DNA of 64,000 nucleotides, taken from positions 62,001 through 126,000 of the forward strand of contig ML014131.1 in NCBI GenBank assembly GCA_003615045.1, given 5' to 3'. Position numbers and translations under genes: made by a program. Source of the DNA: Caulochytrium protostelioides (lineage: Eukaryota; Chytridiomycota; Caulochytriomycetes; Caulochytriales; Caulochytriaceae). Under the pieces are notes generated by a model. The model worked only from the letters and a program-made list of their open reading frames with translations, was not told the DNA's origin and searched no databases. Each line of letters opens with the position of its first letter. The first letter of the stretch is position 1. Positions 1 through 10,308 of this stretch are shown here, one piece after another.

Positions 1-954
1 CGGCAAGGGCACGAGGGGCGGCGCGGCGGGCGCGCCCATGCGGCCCACCCGCGGCGGCGACGGCGTGGCGGCCAGCGAGCCTACGGCCGTGACGGCAGCG
101 CTGGCGACGGGCGTTGGCGGCGCCTGGTACAGCGCGCCGGCGGGGCCGTCGGTCGTGAGCGAGGCGGATCTCGCCGGGTGCAGCCGGGCGACCGTCGGAG
201 AGGTCATGGGCTGCCGCAGATGCAGCGGGCCAGCCGACGATGGCGGTGGCTGCGACGGTGGCTGCGACTGCGGCTGCGACAACGGGGACGCCGTCATGCT
301 GCCCGTGGCGGCGCCCGGGTCCGCCACGACGGTCGGCAAGTCGCTGGCCTGCGGCGCTTCGTAGGAGTGGGGCCGCCGCGGCACGGCCGTCGCGGCCGTG
401 GTCGCCGGACTGCCGAGCGAGGTCAAGGACGACGACAGGACCAGCACGCGCTCGTCGTTCATCTGGACGGCGAGTGGCGAGCGGCCCGGCAGTACCGACC
501 GCGGGGCAGGATACGATCGCGGCGGCGCCGTGGACGCCGTGTTCCATGCGCGCGCCGCGGTGGCGGCGGCAGCGGCAGTAGCGATGGCGGTGGCAGCGGC
601 CGAATCGTTCGTGGCCGAGCTGCGGCGGCTGCGGGTCGGCGAGGCCGTCGGCGAGGGCCCCGCCGGCGCCGACGACGTCGAGGTCGAGCGCTGGATGGGC
701 CCCGAGTCGCTCGGACGCGGCGAGAACGCGTGGCCCTGGCGCACCGGCGGCGCCGGCGCCGGCGCCGTGAGCGGCGACGCCGAGTTGGAACGAGAATCAG
801 GTATCGCGGCGATCGCGGGCGCGGGCGTCTCGGTGCTGGTAGCGGCTGCTGGTGCGGCCGCTTGGACGGCGACGGATGCGTCGTCGTCGCCTCCGCGGCG
901 TGCCGAGGGCGCGGCGCGGTCGGACAGACTCGTGGTATCGCCGTCGCCATCAGC

Positions 955-989
<35 letters not shown>

Positions 990-3402
990 TGTTGACATCC
1001 TCCTTGTCTCCGTCGGGCGGCGCTTGGACCGAGATGGCTGAGAGCGCGTCAAGAACCAGGGGGGCGTTGGCATGGGCGGCGTCGGGCGACTGGCTCAGCA
1101 CGTCAAGCACGTCTTGGAGCTTGCGGCGCACGGTCACTTCGTCCTGGGCCGCGATGAGGTGCTCGCGGACCATTTCGTGGACGACGTCGGCGATCGTGTC
1201 GTCGCGCGTGTTGAACGGGAACGTGATCTCCTGCGTTGAAGCGCCCTGGCCCGGCGAGTAGATCATCTTGAACGTCAGCTGGTCGGGCACGCGGTCGTCG
1301 CCGGGAGGCGTGTGCAGCACGTGGACCAGGCAGACGCAGCGGTTGGCGACAGCGACTTCGTGCGGCGGGAACGGGCGCAGGATATTGAACACGTGATCGC
1401 CTTCGACCGTCTTGCGCTGCGGTTCGGGCGTCCCGCCTTCGTTGTCGCCGTCTCCGCCGTCGCGGCCATCGCCGCCGTCGCCGCGACGGCCGCGATGACC
1501 GTCGGTTAAGTCGCCCAGATCCGGGTTAAAGGAGTGATGGAACCGGCCAGCGCCCTCGTGGTGCTGGTCATCGTGGTCGCCGCCATGCACCAAGCCGAGA
1601 GCCGCGGCTGTCCGGGCGGCGGCGGCGGCGGCGGCGGCAGCGCCATGCTGCGGAGCTCCCGGGTGGCCGCCGGGGCCGCGGCTGGGGTAGTGGCCAGCGG
1701 ACTCCGGGAAGGGCGACGAGGTGGTCGAGTGATGAGGCGACGGCGTGAACGTCGTGGCCGTGGTCGTAACATCCTCGCCCGACTGCGCGCGCGACCGAAT
1801 GAGGCTCGTGCCGCGCGGATGCGACTGCTGCTGCTGCTGCTGCTGCTGCTGCGGGCCTGTCGACGCGCTGCCGATCGCGTAATGGTGGCCGCCGCTCGAT
1901 TGGGTGCCGGTGGCCGGCGAGGCACAATAAAACTCGGACGGGGTCTGCGAGCCCGGGTCGGAGTGGCCTGTCGCGCCGGAGGTCGAGGGCGTGCGGAAGA
2001 AGCCGCCGCTGCCGCCGGCGGCCGGGTGGACGGCGTTGGCGGTCGCCGCAAGGCTGGCGGTGACCGGCGGCAGCGCCGAGCCGACCGAGGGCCGCCGGCC
2101 GGCCTTGGCGACCGCAAGGGCCGCCGCGGCGCCGTTGGCCGGGTGCATCACGGCATGTGCGGCGTGCCCCGCGGCGCCGCCCGCGGCCGCTTGGGCCTCC
2201 CGTGACGCGATGGTGGTGCGATGGGCTCCCGGCGGCGTCTGCATCGCCTGCATCGCGTGCTGCTGCAGATGGTGCGCGTGCATCATGTGATGCGGCTGAT
2301 TGGGCGCAGGTGACGCATGCGAGGGCAGGGTATGGCTGCGGCGTGGCGTCGCCGCTTCGGGCGAGTGGCGCATGGCGGTCCCCGTCGTGCTTCCGGTCCC
2401 GGCGGCGGTGGCGGTTCCAGCAGCAGCTGCTGACGGTTGGCCCGCGGCGAGGGTCGTGCCAGCGGCCGACAGCATGGGCGGACCGACGGCGGCGATGTTG
2501 GCGAGGAAGGGGTGCTCGAGCAAGGACGCGGCGGTGGGCCGCCGGTGGGGATCGAACTCGGTGCAGAGCTCGATGAACGCGCGGATCTCGGGGTCCTGGA
2601 CGCGGGTGAGGGCCGCCGGCTTGATGCCCGACGTGACCTTGCGGTAGATCTGGGCCTGGTTGTGGCACTCGCTGTAGGGAAAGTCGCGCGTCACGATTTC
2701 GAGAATGACCATGCCGAAGGAGTAGATGTCGACGCGCTCGTCGTAGCGCTCTTCGTAGAGCTCGGGCGCCATGAACTCGGGCGTGCCGAGCACGGACGAG
2801 ACGTGGTCACGGCGCTTGACGACGGCCAGGCCGAGATCGCCAATCTTGGCCTGGCCGTTGTTGCCGTTGATAAAGATGTTGTCGCACTTGAGGTCGCGGT
2901 GGATAATGGGCGGGTCGCGTGTGTGCAGATAGTGCAGGCCGCTGAGGATCTGGCGGGCCCAGTTCTTGAGGACTTTCGGCTTGATGCTGCCGCCCTTGGT
3001 CTTGCGCAAGTAGCTCTTGAGCGTGCCCGAGGTCATGAGTTCGGTGATGAAGACGACGCGCTCGTGGCCGTCCGGGGTCTTGTGGACCCAGCTGCCAAGG
3101 AAGTTGATGATGTTGTCGTTGTGCAGGTCCTCGAGGATCCGAATCTCCGACAGCAGGCGCTGCGCCTCGCGCCGCGGGTTGATACTGAGCAGCCGATTCC
3201 ACGCGACTTCCTGGCCCTCCTCGGTATCGAAGGCCTTAAAGACTTCCTTGTACGCGCCCTTGCCCAGACAGATGTTGTAGCGCTCAAAGCGGCCCGTCGG
3301 GTCCATTTCGACGACGCGCTCCTCATCGTCCTGGTCGTCGTGGTCATCGGCGAACGTGAGGTTCCTGCCCAAGTAGGGCACGGGCCGCGACGGATGCGCC
3401 AT
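1..3402 (-). CDS. WNK: WNK-type serine/threonine protein kinase, 3' end beyond window
   Basis: The frame runs without a stop from ATG 3402 through position 1, giving at least 1,134 residues, so the C-terminus lies outside the window. The kinase domain is at about residues 38-301. It has the WNK signature: the catalytic lysine sits in the glycine-rich strand (GAYKEV, K52), and the usual beta-3 lysine is replaced (VAWN, N69). Also present are HRD (148-150), DLGL (169-172), VLGTPEF (184-190) and MAPE. A second small domain at about residues 705-765, with FPFN and VVHEMVREHL, resembles the OSR1_C/PF2-like fold found after WNK kinase domains. The remainder is low complexity: Q9, an Asp-Ala tract and Ser/Pro-rich stretches. 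In animals and plants WNKs sense chloride and osmotic stress and phosphorylate SPAK/OSR1-type kinases; the substrate here is unknown. The frame stays open a little upstream of the ATG, so a 5' exon cannot be excluded. Confidence 0.88.
955..990. repeat. Hexanucleotide repeat encoding an Asp-Ala tract
   Basis: About six near-perfect GTCGGC units lie inside the WNK reading frame and are read there as alternating Asp and Ala. The period of six preserves the frame, so unit changes would alter length only. Confidence 0.85.
1825..1851. repeat. CTG/CAG repeat encoding nine glutamines in the WNK gene
   Basis: Nine uninterrupted CTG triplets on the plus strand are read as CAG (Gln) in the minus-strand WNK frame, around residue 520. 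This is a typical length-variable microsatellite in a disordered linker. Confidence 0.9.
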
Positions 3403-6400
3403 CCTGCGCCGCTTGATCCGTTCACTCGGGCCAATGCCGCGCGGAATCCGGGGTATCAAAAATCCAGCGGCCGCTGCACGAGCACGTGGCGCGTGGCGCA
3501 GCAAGCGCGCGGAGCCGCAGAAGCGTCAACGCGCGCAACGAGATGCAGAGACGCGGCGGTGGGCGGCGGGCGGCGTGTTCAATCGTGTTCAGGCCGCTTT
3601 AGCGGCCAGGTCCCTCGGCGAAGACGACCATGACGCAGGAAGCAGGCAGTCTCTCGGTGGCGGGCGCACGCGCGCCGGCGGGCGGCGCCCCGGGAAGTGG
3701 GCGAGAGCGCGCGCGACGGCCCGGTGGCCGTGGCAATGGCCGTGGCACTCGCGATCGTGCGGCGCCGGCGCCCGCGACACGCGGGAGCGGCAGCGGCCCC
3801 AGGAAGCGGCAGCAGGTCAGCCGCGTCCAGTGACACGGCGACCCACCGACGCGGCACCAAGAGCGGCCCAAGGGCGCGGCGAGTGCAGGCACCGCCAGTG
3901 GCGCACGGCGGATGCCAGAAACGTCCGCGAGCGTTGGGGCTGCGCGGGGTCGCGTCGGCGGCGGCGGCGGCGGCGACGGCGGCCGTGTGGCGTCCGCGCC
4001 GAGCGGGGATCGGCGCTCCGGCCAGCAGGCGCGGATCGGGCCTGGCGTGCGCCTCGGAGGCGGGACCGCGAGCAGCGGCGGAGCCGTCCACGTGGCGCTG
4101 GCGAGGGCACGTCGGTGCCCGAGGGGAGGTTCGCCGCGAACGACGACCGAGACGGCGGAGCTCGCAGACCGCAACGCCAGACGGCGGCGACAGCGGCAGC
4201 GGCCACGGCAGCGAAGGCCGTTGCGACGCGGGCGGCGGGAGTAGCGCAGGCGTCAACGGCGTCGGGCAGCCGACGGGACGACGCGTGGCCCGGGGGGTAT
4301 CGTCGCTTTCACGAGCCGGTAGTAGCAGCCAGTCAACCGCGCGAGGCGGCACGCGCGGCTTCACGTCCGCCGGCGCTGGTCGACCACGGCGGTCACGCAG
4401 GTTCCAGCACGAGGGGACGAGTGATAAACCGCGAAGCACGTGGCCGTGACCAATCGCTCGAGGATTGCCGAGGCATCCGAAGGATACGACGGTATGGCGG
4501 CGCCGGCGGTGGGGAGCGAGGGCGGCCAGAGAGCGGCTGCGCCACGGGGCGGCGCGTGGCGCTGGAGGGACGGGGACGGCGTCTGGGGCCGACGAGTCGC
4601 TGGCGGCGCCACCGGCGAAGCGACGCGGGGGCAGCAGCACTGTGGCGTGGCCTGGGACACGGCCGATGGCGAGGCCCGGGAGGATGCCAGCGGAACCACG
4701 ATGCCACGCCGTCGACGGCCAATCGCACGAGAAAGCGGTATGAACGGCGATGGCGAAGCTTCAGCGACAATGGAGCCGCGTGCCGGACACGCGGTCCTGG
4801 CTGGGTTCGCGGGTCGGCGAGCGACGGCAGACGGCGTCCCGGCAGCGGCAGCGGCGGCGGCAGCGGGTCTCCGTGTCGGTCGCGCGGGAGGATGCTGCGG
4901 CGCGGTGCTGCGCGACGGCGAGCGAGTCGGAGCGAAGTCGAGGGCGTTTGCGCGCGCGTGAGCGAAGGGTATGGCGTCCGGCGTATCGCGGATGCTCGCA
5001 GCACGGGGCTCGAAGCGGTCGAGGCCGTCCGGTCCTCGTCCTTGCACGTGGAGCTGGTCGGCCGCCGCCCCCGCGGGCCGTCTGCTGCCACGCTCCGCCA
5101 GAGATGGCACTTGGCCCGTTGCCGCCCCGAGCAGGCCAAGCCGTGCGCGGGCTCGAGCGACCGTCGGGATGGATGCCGCGACGGCGGCGGCGTCGGCCGG
5201 AGGCGCAGAAGGCAGGAGGCGACACGACCACGCCGTGGCTTTCACGTCATCGAGGCGGCGTGCCGCGCGCCGCCGTCGCGTCGCCTCCGTGCCCAGCATG
5301 CAGAAAGTGCGTGAGCTCCGCGGTGGCTCCTCATGGTTCGTTCCCGAGTGGGGTGGCGCCTATCGTAGCGGCAGCGACAGCGTCATGTCTTTCATGCCAT
5401 GCCATGCCATGCCATGCCATACCATACCATGCCATGTGGCCACGTTCGAGCTCATGCGGTGCGACGCGAAGGGCCGGGCTTCATGCCGCTTCACGGCCAT
5501 CGCGAGGTCCTGCCTCATTTCCATCTCGGGTTCCAATCTCGGGGATGCAGTGATGAGTGATGCGGCAGCGTTGTCCTCAATTCAGGATCCTCGCGGTGAG
5601 GGATGCCTTGCGGCGAAGCATCGACCACGAATGCACGAATGCGCCATCCTCCGCGCCGACGGGTCAGCGTCAACCCCGTTGGATGACATCGCATCACGCG
5701 GCAGCCGCGTTGGTACCGCGCTGGGTCGTGGCATTGCCTGGTGCGGCATGGGCGGCCGCGCGCCTCTGCGCCGTGTGCAGATATGGGAGCGTGGTCATCG
5801 CGTGTTCCGGCTGGATCATCACAGCGTCCGTCGGCCGGTGGCGGCGGCGGCGACCCCGCATGCGGGGTGCGCCCGCAGTGAGTGCCGCCGCCGCTGCTGC
5901 CGCCACCGTTGCTGCCGCCGCCGTGGCCGCCATCACCAGGGGCGCCGCCGCGCCGTCTCAAAGCCTCGACCCAACGTCGCGCCCCATTCGCGGCGCTCAA
6001 GCCATTCATGCCGAGTGCGGCGACCAGCGCCGCAAGCATTCACGGATGCTTCATGCAGCAGATCTCGCCCATCGATGAAGTGGTCTGATAGCACGAGGCG
6101 TTTGCACGAGCGGCAACGTCTCATCAGAGAGATCGTTCCTAAGATTCATACGGCGATCCCGATGATGTTCTCCACTGGTCATTGGTGGCTCGCGAGGGAT
6201 GGGTATCCTTTCCAAACGAGAGTCGCCCACTGAAGTCGCATGGTCGAGGTCGATAATGCCGAGATGGGTACCCGCGCTCCTCACGAATCGGTGGCGATGG
6301 GTGACCGGCGTCGGAGTCCGAAGGAGGCTTAGCCGCCCAAATCGCGGCGGGTGGCGCTGGGGTGCGCCACAACGTCGACCGTCTACGCCGGTGAACGCCC

Positions 6401-6663
6401 GACGTTCCGCATCCGTGGTGAGCTGAAAAGCTCATGACGATACCGTAGGACCGATACCGCGATCAGCCGGGATGATGGCAACCGTCGGCACCCCCTTCGC
6501 ATTCGGATGGCCGTGAGGTCGCACGGTCGCCAGGCCGGCGCCTTCCTGGCGCGCCCTGCCACCTCGCCGGTGTCGGAGTTTTCGCCGGTGGAGCCGCCCC
6601 GCCCCGTCCCCGCCGATCCGCGCGCGTGATCGCTTGCCTGCCCGCGCATCTGGTACCGGATCG
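3403..6663. other. Gene-free GC-rich gap between two divergent genes
   Basis: No convincing gene is seen. Positions 3403-5300 are extremely GC-rich and stop-poor, so long Arg/Ala/Gly-rich frames open on both strands, none with a recognisable domain. Positions 5300-6600 are more ordinary in composition and contain a CCATG microsatellite. The stretch must contain the promoters and leaders of the WNK gene (leftward) and the AAA+ gene (rightward). Upstream exons of the WNK gene cannot be excluded. Confidence 0.5.
5394..5436. repeat. CCATG pentanucleotide microsatellite
   Basis: Tandem CCATG units, with two variant CCATA units in the middle, run for about 43 bp in noncoding DNA. Confidence 0.9.
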
Positions 6664-9543
6664 ATGCAGCGAGCCCCTCCGCTGTCTCCACGTATGGCCG
6701 TGACGCCGTCTCTCGCACCCGACGTGGCGCTGGCGTCCGACGTGGCGCTGGTGTCCGATGCGTACGCGCTTCACGTCGTCGCGCCGCGGTCCGGCGCCGC
6801 CGCGGCGCGGCTGACGCTCCCGCGGTCCTGCTTCGATCCGGCGCGGCACGGCACGCCCTGGCGCCGCGCGCAGTGGTGCCGCATCCCGCTGCCGGTCACC
6901 GCTCCCAGTGGTCCGTCCTGGGTCGCGGTGCTCGCCTGCGCGTGGCCCGCGGCGTCCGTCGATCGTGCCGACGACAGCGATGCTGCGGACGCGCATGACG
7001 CCGCGGGTGGCGCGGTACGGCCCGTGGGGACGCTCGTGCCGACCATCCTCGTCGCGGCGACGGATGAGCCGGCCGCCCACGGCGGGGCGGACGCTCTCCC
7101 GCCGCCGCCGCCATCGTCGCCATCGCCGTCACGGCCACAGCAGCTGCCATGGCACCCCGCATGGTCATCGCGCGTCTATGAGCCGGTCTTGCTCGAACCG
7201 CTCTGCCGCTCGGACGGCGTCTCGGCCTCGCACCGTCTGGGCCGCTCGACGGCGTGGCCCGTCGTGCCCCGAGTGACGGTCGAAGCCTGGACCGACGACC
7301 GCCGCCGGCTGACGCAGGGGTCGCTGGCCGCGGTGGCGCAGCAGCTGGCCGGCGGGCTCGTCGCCCTCGGCGGCGACACCACCTGGTGCCGCATCGCGCT
7401 GCCCGCTGGCGCCGCGGCGGAGGAGGACCCGACGCGCCTCGGCGACCTGGCGTCGTGGATGCCCGTCTGGTTGCGCTGCGTCCCGACGGTCTCCGCCGCG
7501 GCCCGCAGCGCGGCGGCGTCCTACGGCGTGATCCATCCCCAACAGACGGCGCTCGCGTGGTCGCCGGCACCGCCTCTCGCCACGCGACCCCCGTCGACGG
7601 CGCCGTCGGCGTCGTCACTGGCCGCCGTCCCGTCCACCCTGCGCCCGGCGTTCCAGCAGCTCGTGGCTTGGACGCGGGCGCCGCCGCGCGCCCGGCCGCG
7701 CGGCATCCTGCTCCACGGCCCGCCCGGATGTGGCAAAACCCTCGTCGTGTCCCACCTGGCCCGCAGCCTCGGCGTGCCCCTCGTGGTGCTCGAGGGCGGC
7801 CGTCTCACAGCCGCCCAGCTGCTGGTGCTCGGCGAGGCGGGCGCGGCGCGTCGGCGTCCGCCGCCGACAGCGTGCGTGGGTGACGCCCCCGCCTCTGTCG
7901 CCGCCATGGACGCGGTGCCGCTGCGTTGCGTCGTATTTGTCGATGAGATCGACGGCATCGTGCGGCCGTCCGCGGCCGGGATGGCGCCCGACCTGACGGC
8001 TCTGTTCGCCGAGCTGCTCGACGGCGAGGCCACGCACCAGGGCACGCTTTACTTGGGCGCCACGAACCATCCGGAAGTGCTCGGCGACGCGCTGCGGCGG
8101 CCAGGACGGTTCGATACCGAGCTGGCGTTCACGGCGCCGGGGTTCCGCGACCGCCAAGCCATGCTCGCTGATATCCTGCGGCTGACGGTGACATCTGACG
8201 CCGATGCCCCTGCCGGCGCCGCCATCGATGCCACCTCGCCATCCGCTGAGTGCGCTACGGCCATGCCCGGACCGGTCGCGGTCACGCCAGCGCAACTCCA
8301 TCACCTGACGCTCGCCACGAACGGGTTCTGTGGCGCCGATTTTAAGCGGCTCCACTACGAGAGCTTTCAATCCGCGCGTCGGCGTGGCCTCGCGACGGAG
8401 ACTCGCGCTGTCGGGTCTCCGGCGTCTCCCGCGTTGTCGTTGCCGGCGCCGCGATCGCGCCATCGCCGCCGCGCCGCCGGCGCCGCGTCGTCTGTCCGCA
8501 GCACGAACACCCCCATCCATGTTACGTACGCGGATGTCGCTGATGCCGTGACACGCGTGCGTCCGGCTCTCGTCCGCTCGGCGACGTCGGTGCTTCCCGC
8601 CGCTGACCCGGCCCCCGACGCGTCTTCGCCCTCATCGCTATCGCTACCGTCGTCGTCCTCGACGTCGGCGTCGGCGGCGTGGGGCGGCCTCGAAGGCCTG
8701 GACGACGTCCTCGCGCGGCTCGAAGAGCTGCTGATCCGTCCGCTGCACGAGCCCGAACGCTACGCGGCGCTCGGCGTGCGCCCGGCGCGCGGGATCCTGC
8801 TGCACGGGCCCGCGGGCACCGGCAAGACGACGCTCGTCCGCGCCCTCGCCGCCCGCGCGGGGTACACGTGTTATGCGCTCGATGCAGCGCAGCTCTACTC
8901 GGTCTACTTGGGCGAGAGCGAGCGGCAGCTGCGTGAGCTCTTTCGCCGCGCGCGCGCCACGGCGCCGTCGCTCGTCTTTCTCGACGAAGTCGAGACGCTC
9001 GTCACCAACCGCTTCGCGTCCGAGAGCGGTGGCGACGGCGGCGGCGGCGGCGGCGGCGCGACCGACGTCGCCGCGCGCATCACCAGCACCTTGCTGAACG
9101 AGCTGGACGGCATCGACAGCGGCGAGACGGAGGACGCGAACTACCGCATGCCAGACGTCGTCGTCGTCGGCGCCACGAACCGACTGCACGCCGTCGACCC
9201 CGCGCTGAAACGACCGGGGCGGCTCGAGCACTGGGTGCATGTGCCGGTCCCGGACGCGAAGGGCCGCCGCGCCCTGCTGCGCCATCAGATCGGACAGGAC
9301 CGGCTTGCGGCGTTCGAGGCCGCCGCCGCTCCTGCCGTTGGGGGTTTCGCGGCGTCGGAGGCGGCCACGCCGCTGGACGCGCTGGTCGCGGCGAGCGAGG
9401 GATGGACCGGCGCGCAGGTCAAGGAGTGGGCCCAGGAAGCGGGCCGCCACGCCCTGCGTCGCCTCATGCATGCCGGCACCGATCACGCGGCGAGCGAGGA
9501 CGGCATCACGCCGGCCGATTTCGAGGCGGCTGCGCCGCGCTAA
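6664..9543 (+). CDS. Tandem AAA+ ATPase, AFG2/SPATA5 (or SPATA5L1)-like
   Basis: The product is 959 residues with two AAA+ modules of the Cdc48/AFG2 type. D1 has Walker A GPPGCGKT (about 352-359), Walker B VFVDEID, a sensor ATN and RRPGRFD. D2 has Walker A GPAGTGKT (about 714), Walker B VFLDEVE, GATN and KRPGRLE. The poorly conserved N-terminal 320 residues would be the substrate or partner domain. AFG2 family members act in the cytoplasm to release Rlp24 from pre-60S ribosomes (yeast) or in the 55LCC complex (animals). That assignment is inferred from D2, and a PEX-type or other Cdc48 relative is less likely. D2 carries a Gly-rich insert after Walker B. The frame is open to a TTG at 6634, but the first ATG is 6664; ATG 6694 is an alternative. 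It has no introns. It converges on the PUF gene with 273 bp between stops, a stretch that includes an A-rich segment (about 9607-9645). Confidence 0.75.
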   Translation: MQRAPPLSPRMAVTPSLAPDVALASDVALVSDAYALHVVAPRSGAAAARLTLPRSCFDPARHGTPWRRAQWCRIPLPVTAPSGPSWVAVLACAWPAASVDRADDSDAADAHDAAGGAVRPVGTLVPTILVAATDEPAAHGGADALPPPPPSSPSPSRPQQLPWHPAWSSRVYEPVLLEPLCRSDGVSASHRLGRSTAWPVVPRVTVEAWTDDRRRLTQGSLAAVAQQLAGGLVALGGDTTWCRIALPAGAAAEEDPTRLGDLASWMPVWLRCVPTVSAAARSAAASYGVIHPQQTALAWSPAPPLATRPPSTAPSASSLAAVPSTLRPAFQQLVAWTRAPPRARPRGILLHGPPGCGKTLVVSHLARSLGVPLVVLEGGRLTAAQLLVLGEAGAARRRPPPTACVGDAPASVAAMDAVPLRCVVFVDEIDGIVRPSAAGMAPDLTALFAELLDGEATHQGTLYLGATNHPEVLGDALRRPGRFDTELAFTAPGFRDRQAMLADILRLTVTSDADAPAGAAIDATSPSAECATAMPGPVAVTPAQLHHLTLATNGFCGADFKRLHYESFQSARRRGLATETRAVGSPASPALSLPAPRSRHRRRAAGAASSVRSTNTPIHVTYADVADAVTRVRPALVRSATSVLPAADPAPDASSPSSLSLPSSSSTSASAAWGGLEGLDDVLARLEELLIRPLHEPERYAALGVRPARGILLHGPAGTGKTTLVRALAARAGYTCYALDAAQLYSVYLGESERQLRELFRRARATAPSLVFLDEVETLVTNRFASESGGDGGGGGGGATDVAARITSTLLNELDGIDSGETEDANYRMPDVVVVGATNRLHAVDPALKRPGRLEHWVHVPVPDAKGRRALLRHQIGQDRLAAFEAAAAPAVGGFAASEAATPLDALVAASEGWTGAQVKEWAQEAGRHALRRLMHAGTDHAASEDGITPADFEAAAPR

Positions 9544-9816
9544 ACAGAGGCATCGTCGAAGCTCGTGAAACGCTGGATCCTCTCAAAACTTGCTGGACGC
9601 ATCGCGTGTACATAAAAAAACATTAACCAAAACTAAAAATAAGACACGAAGGAGGTATAGCGTAATATGTAAGAGGATGGCGGGAGCGGCACGGCATCGC
9701 CGGCCTTGTCGACGGTACGGGGGCGACAAGGCCACGGCAACGTGTGGTCCTTTCCCGAAACTAGTGATATGTGTGAACCTTGGAGAGTCATGTGGGTGTC
9801 AGCGGAACGGAGCCAT

Positions 9817-10277
9817 TCACGCTTTCGATGTGGCGGTCTTGGGCGCCACAGATGCTGCCGTGGTCGCGGCCACGGCCGCAGCCGCGCGGCCCGGCTCGGC
9901 GCCCGTGTAGCTCAGGGTCGGCGACGACGCGACCGAGCTGCCTGTCGAGGCCTGGCCGGGTATACTCGCACTGGCGCCCGCGGGGCCGGCGGCGTCCTCC
10001 GCCGCCGCGGGCGCCGTAGGCGGCGGCAGGCCGCCGTGGTGGCCGCTGCCGCCGCTCGCGGGGGCAGTCGGGGGGTGGACGTCCGGCAGCGGCGCCAAGG
10101 GGCTCACGACTTCCTGTGCCGGAACGCCGTTGGCATGCAGCGCCGCGAGCAAGGGCATGCCCGCGGGCGGCGTCGCGATGCCGCCGGGCCCAAGCATCGG
10201 CATCGGCATCGACATCGGCAGCGCGCGCTGAAGGTGCGCGCGGCCCAGCGTCGGCGGTGTCGGTGTCGGCGACGCGA

Positions 10278-10308
<31 letters not shown>

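Noticed and set aside
3413-5314. 633-codon plus-strand frame
   Set aside because: It starts at TTG, is Arg/Ala/Gly-rich throughout, has no domain and overlaps equally long frames on the other strand. This is an effect of GC-rich, stop-poor DNA.
5515-6039. 174-codon minus-strand frame with Gly-rich stretch
   Set aside because: It has an ATG start, but the sequence is low complexity and lies in noncoding DNA with no homology recognisable by eye.
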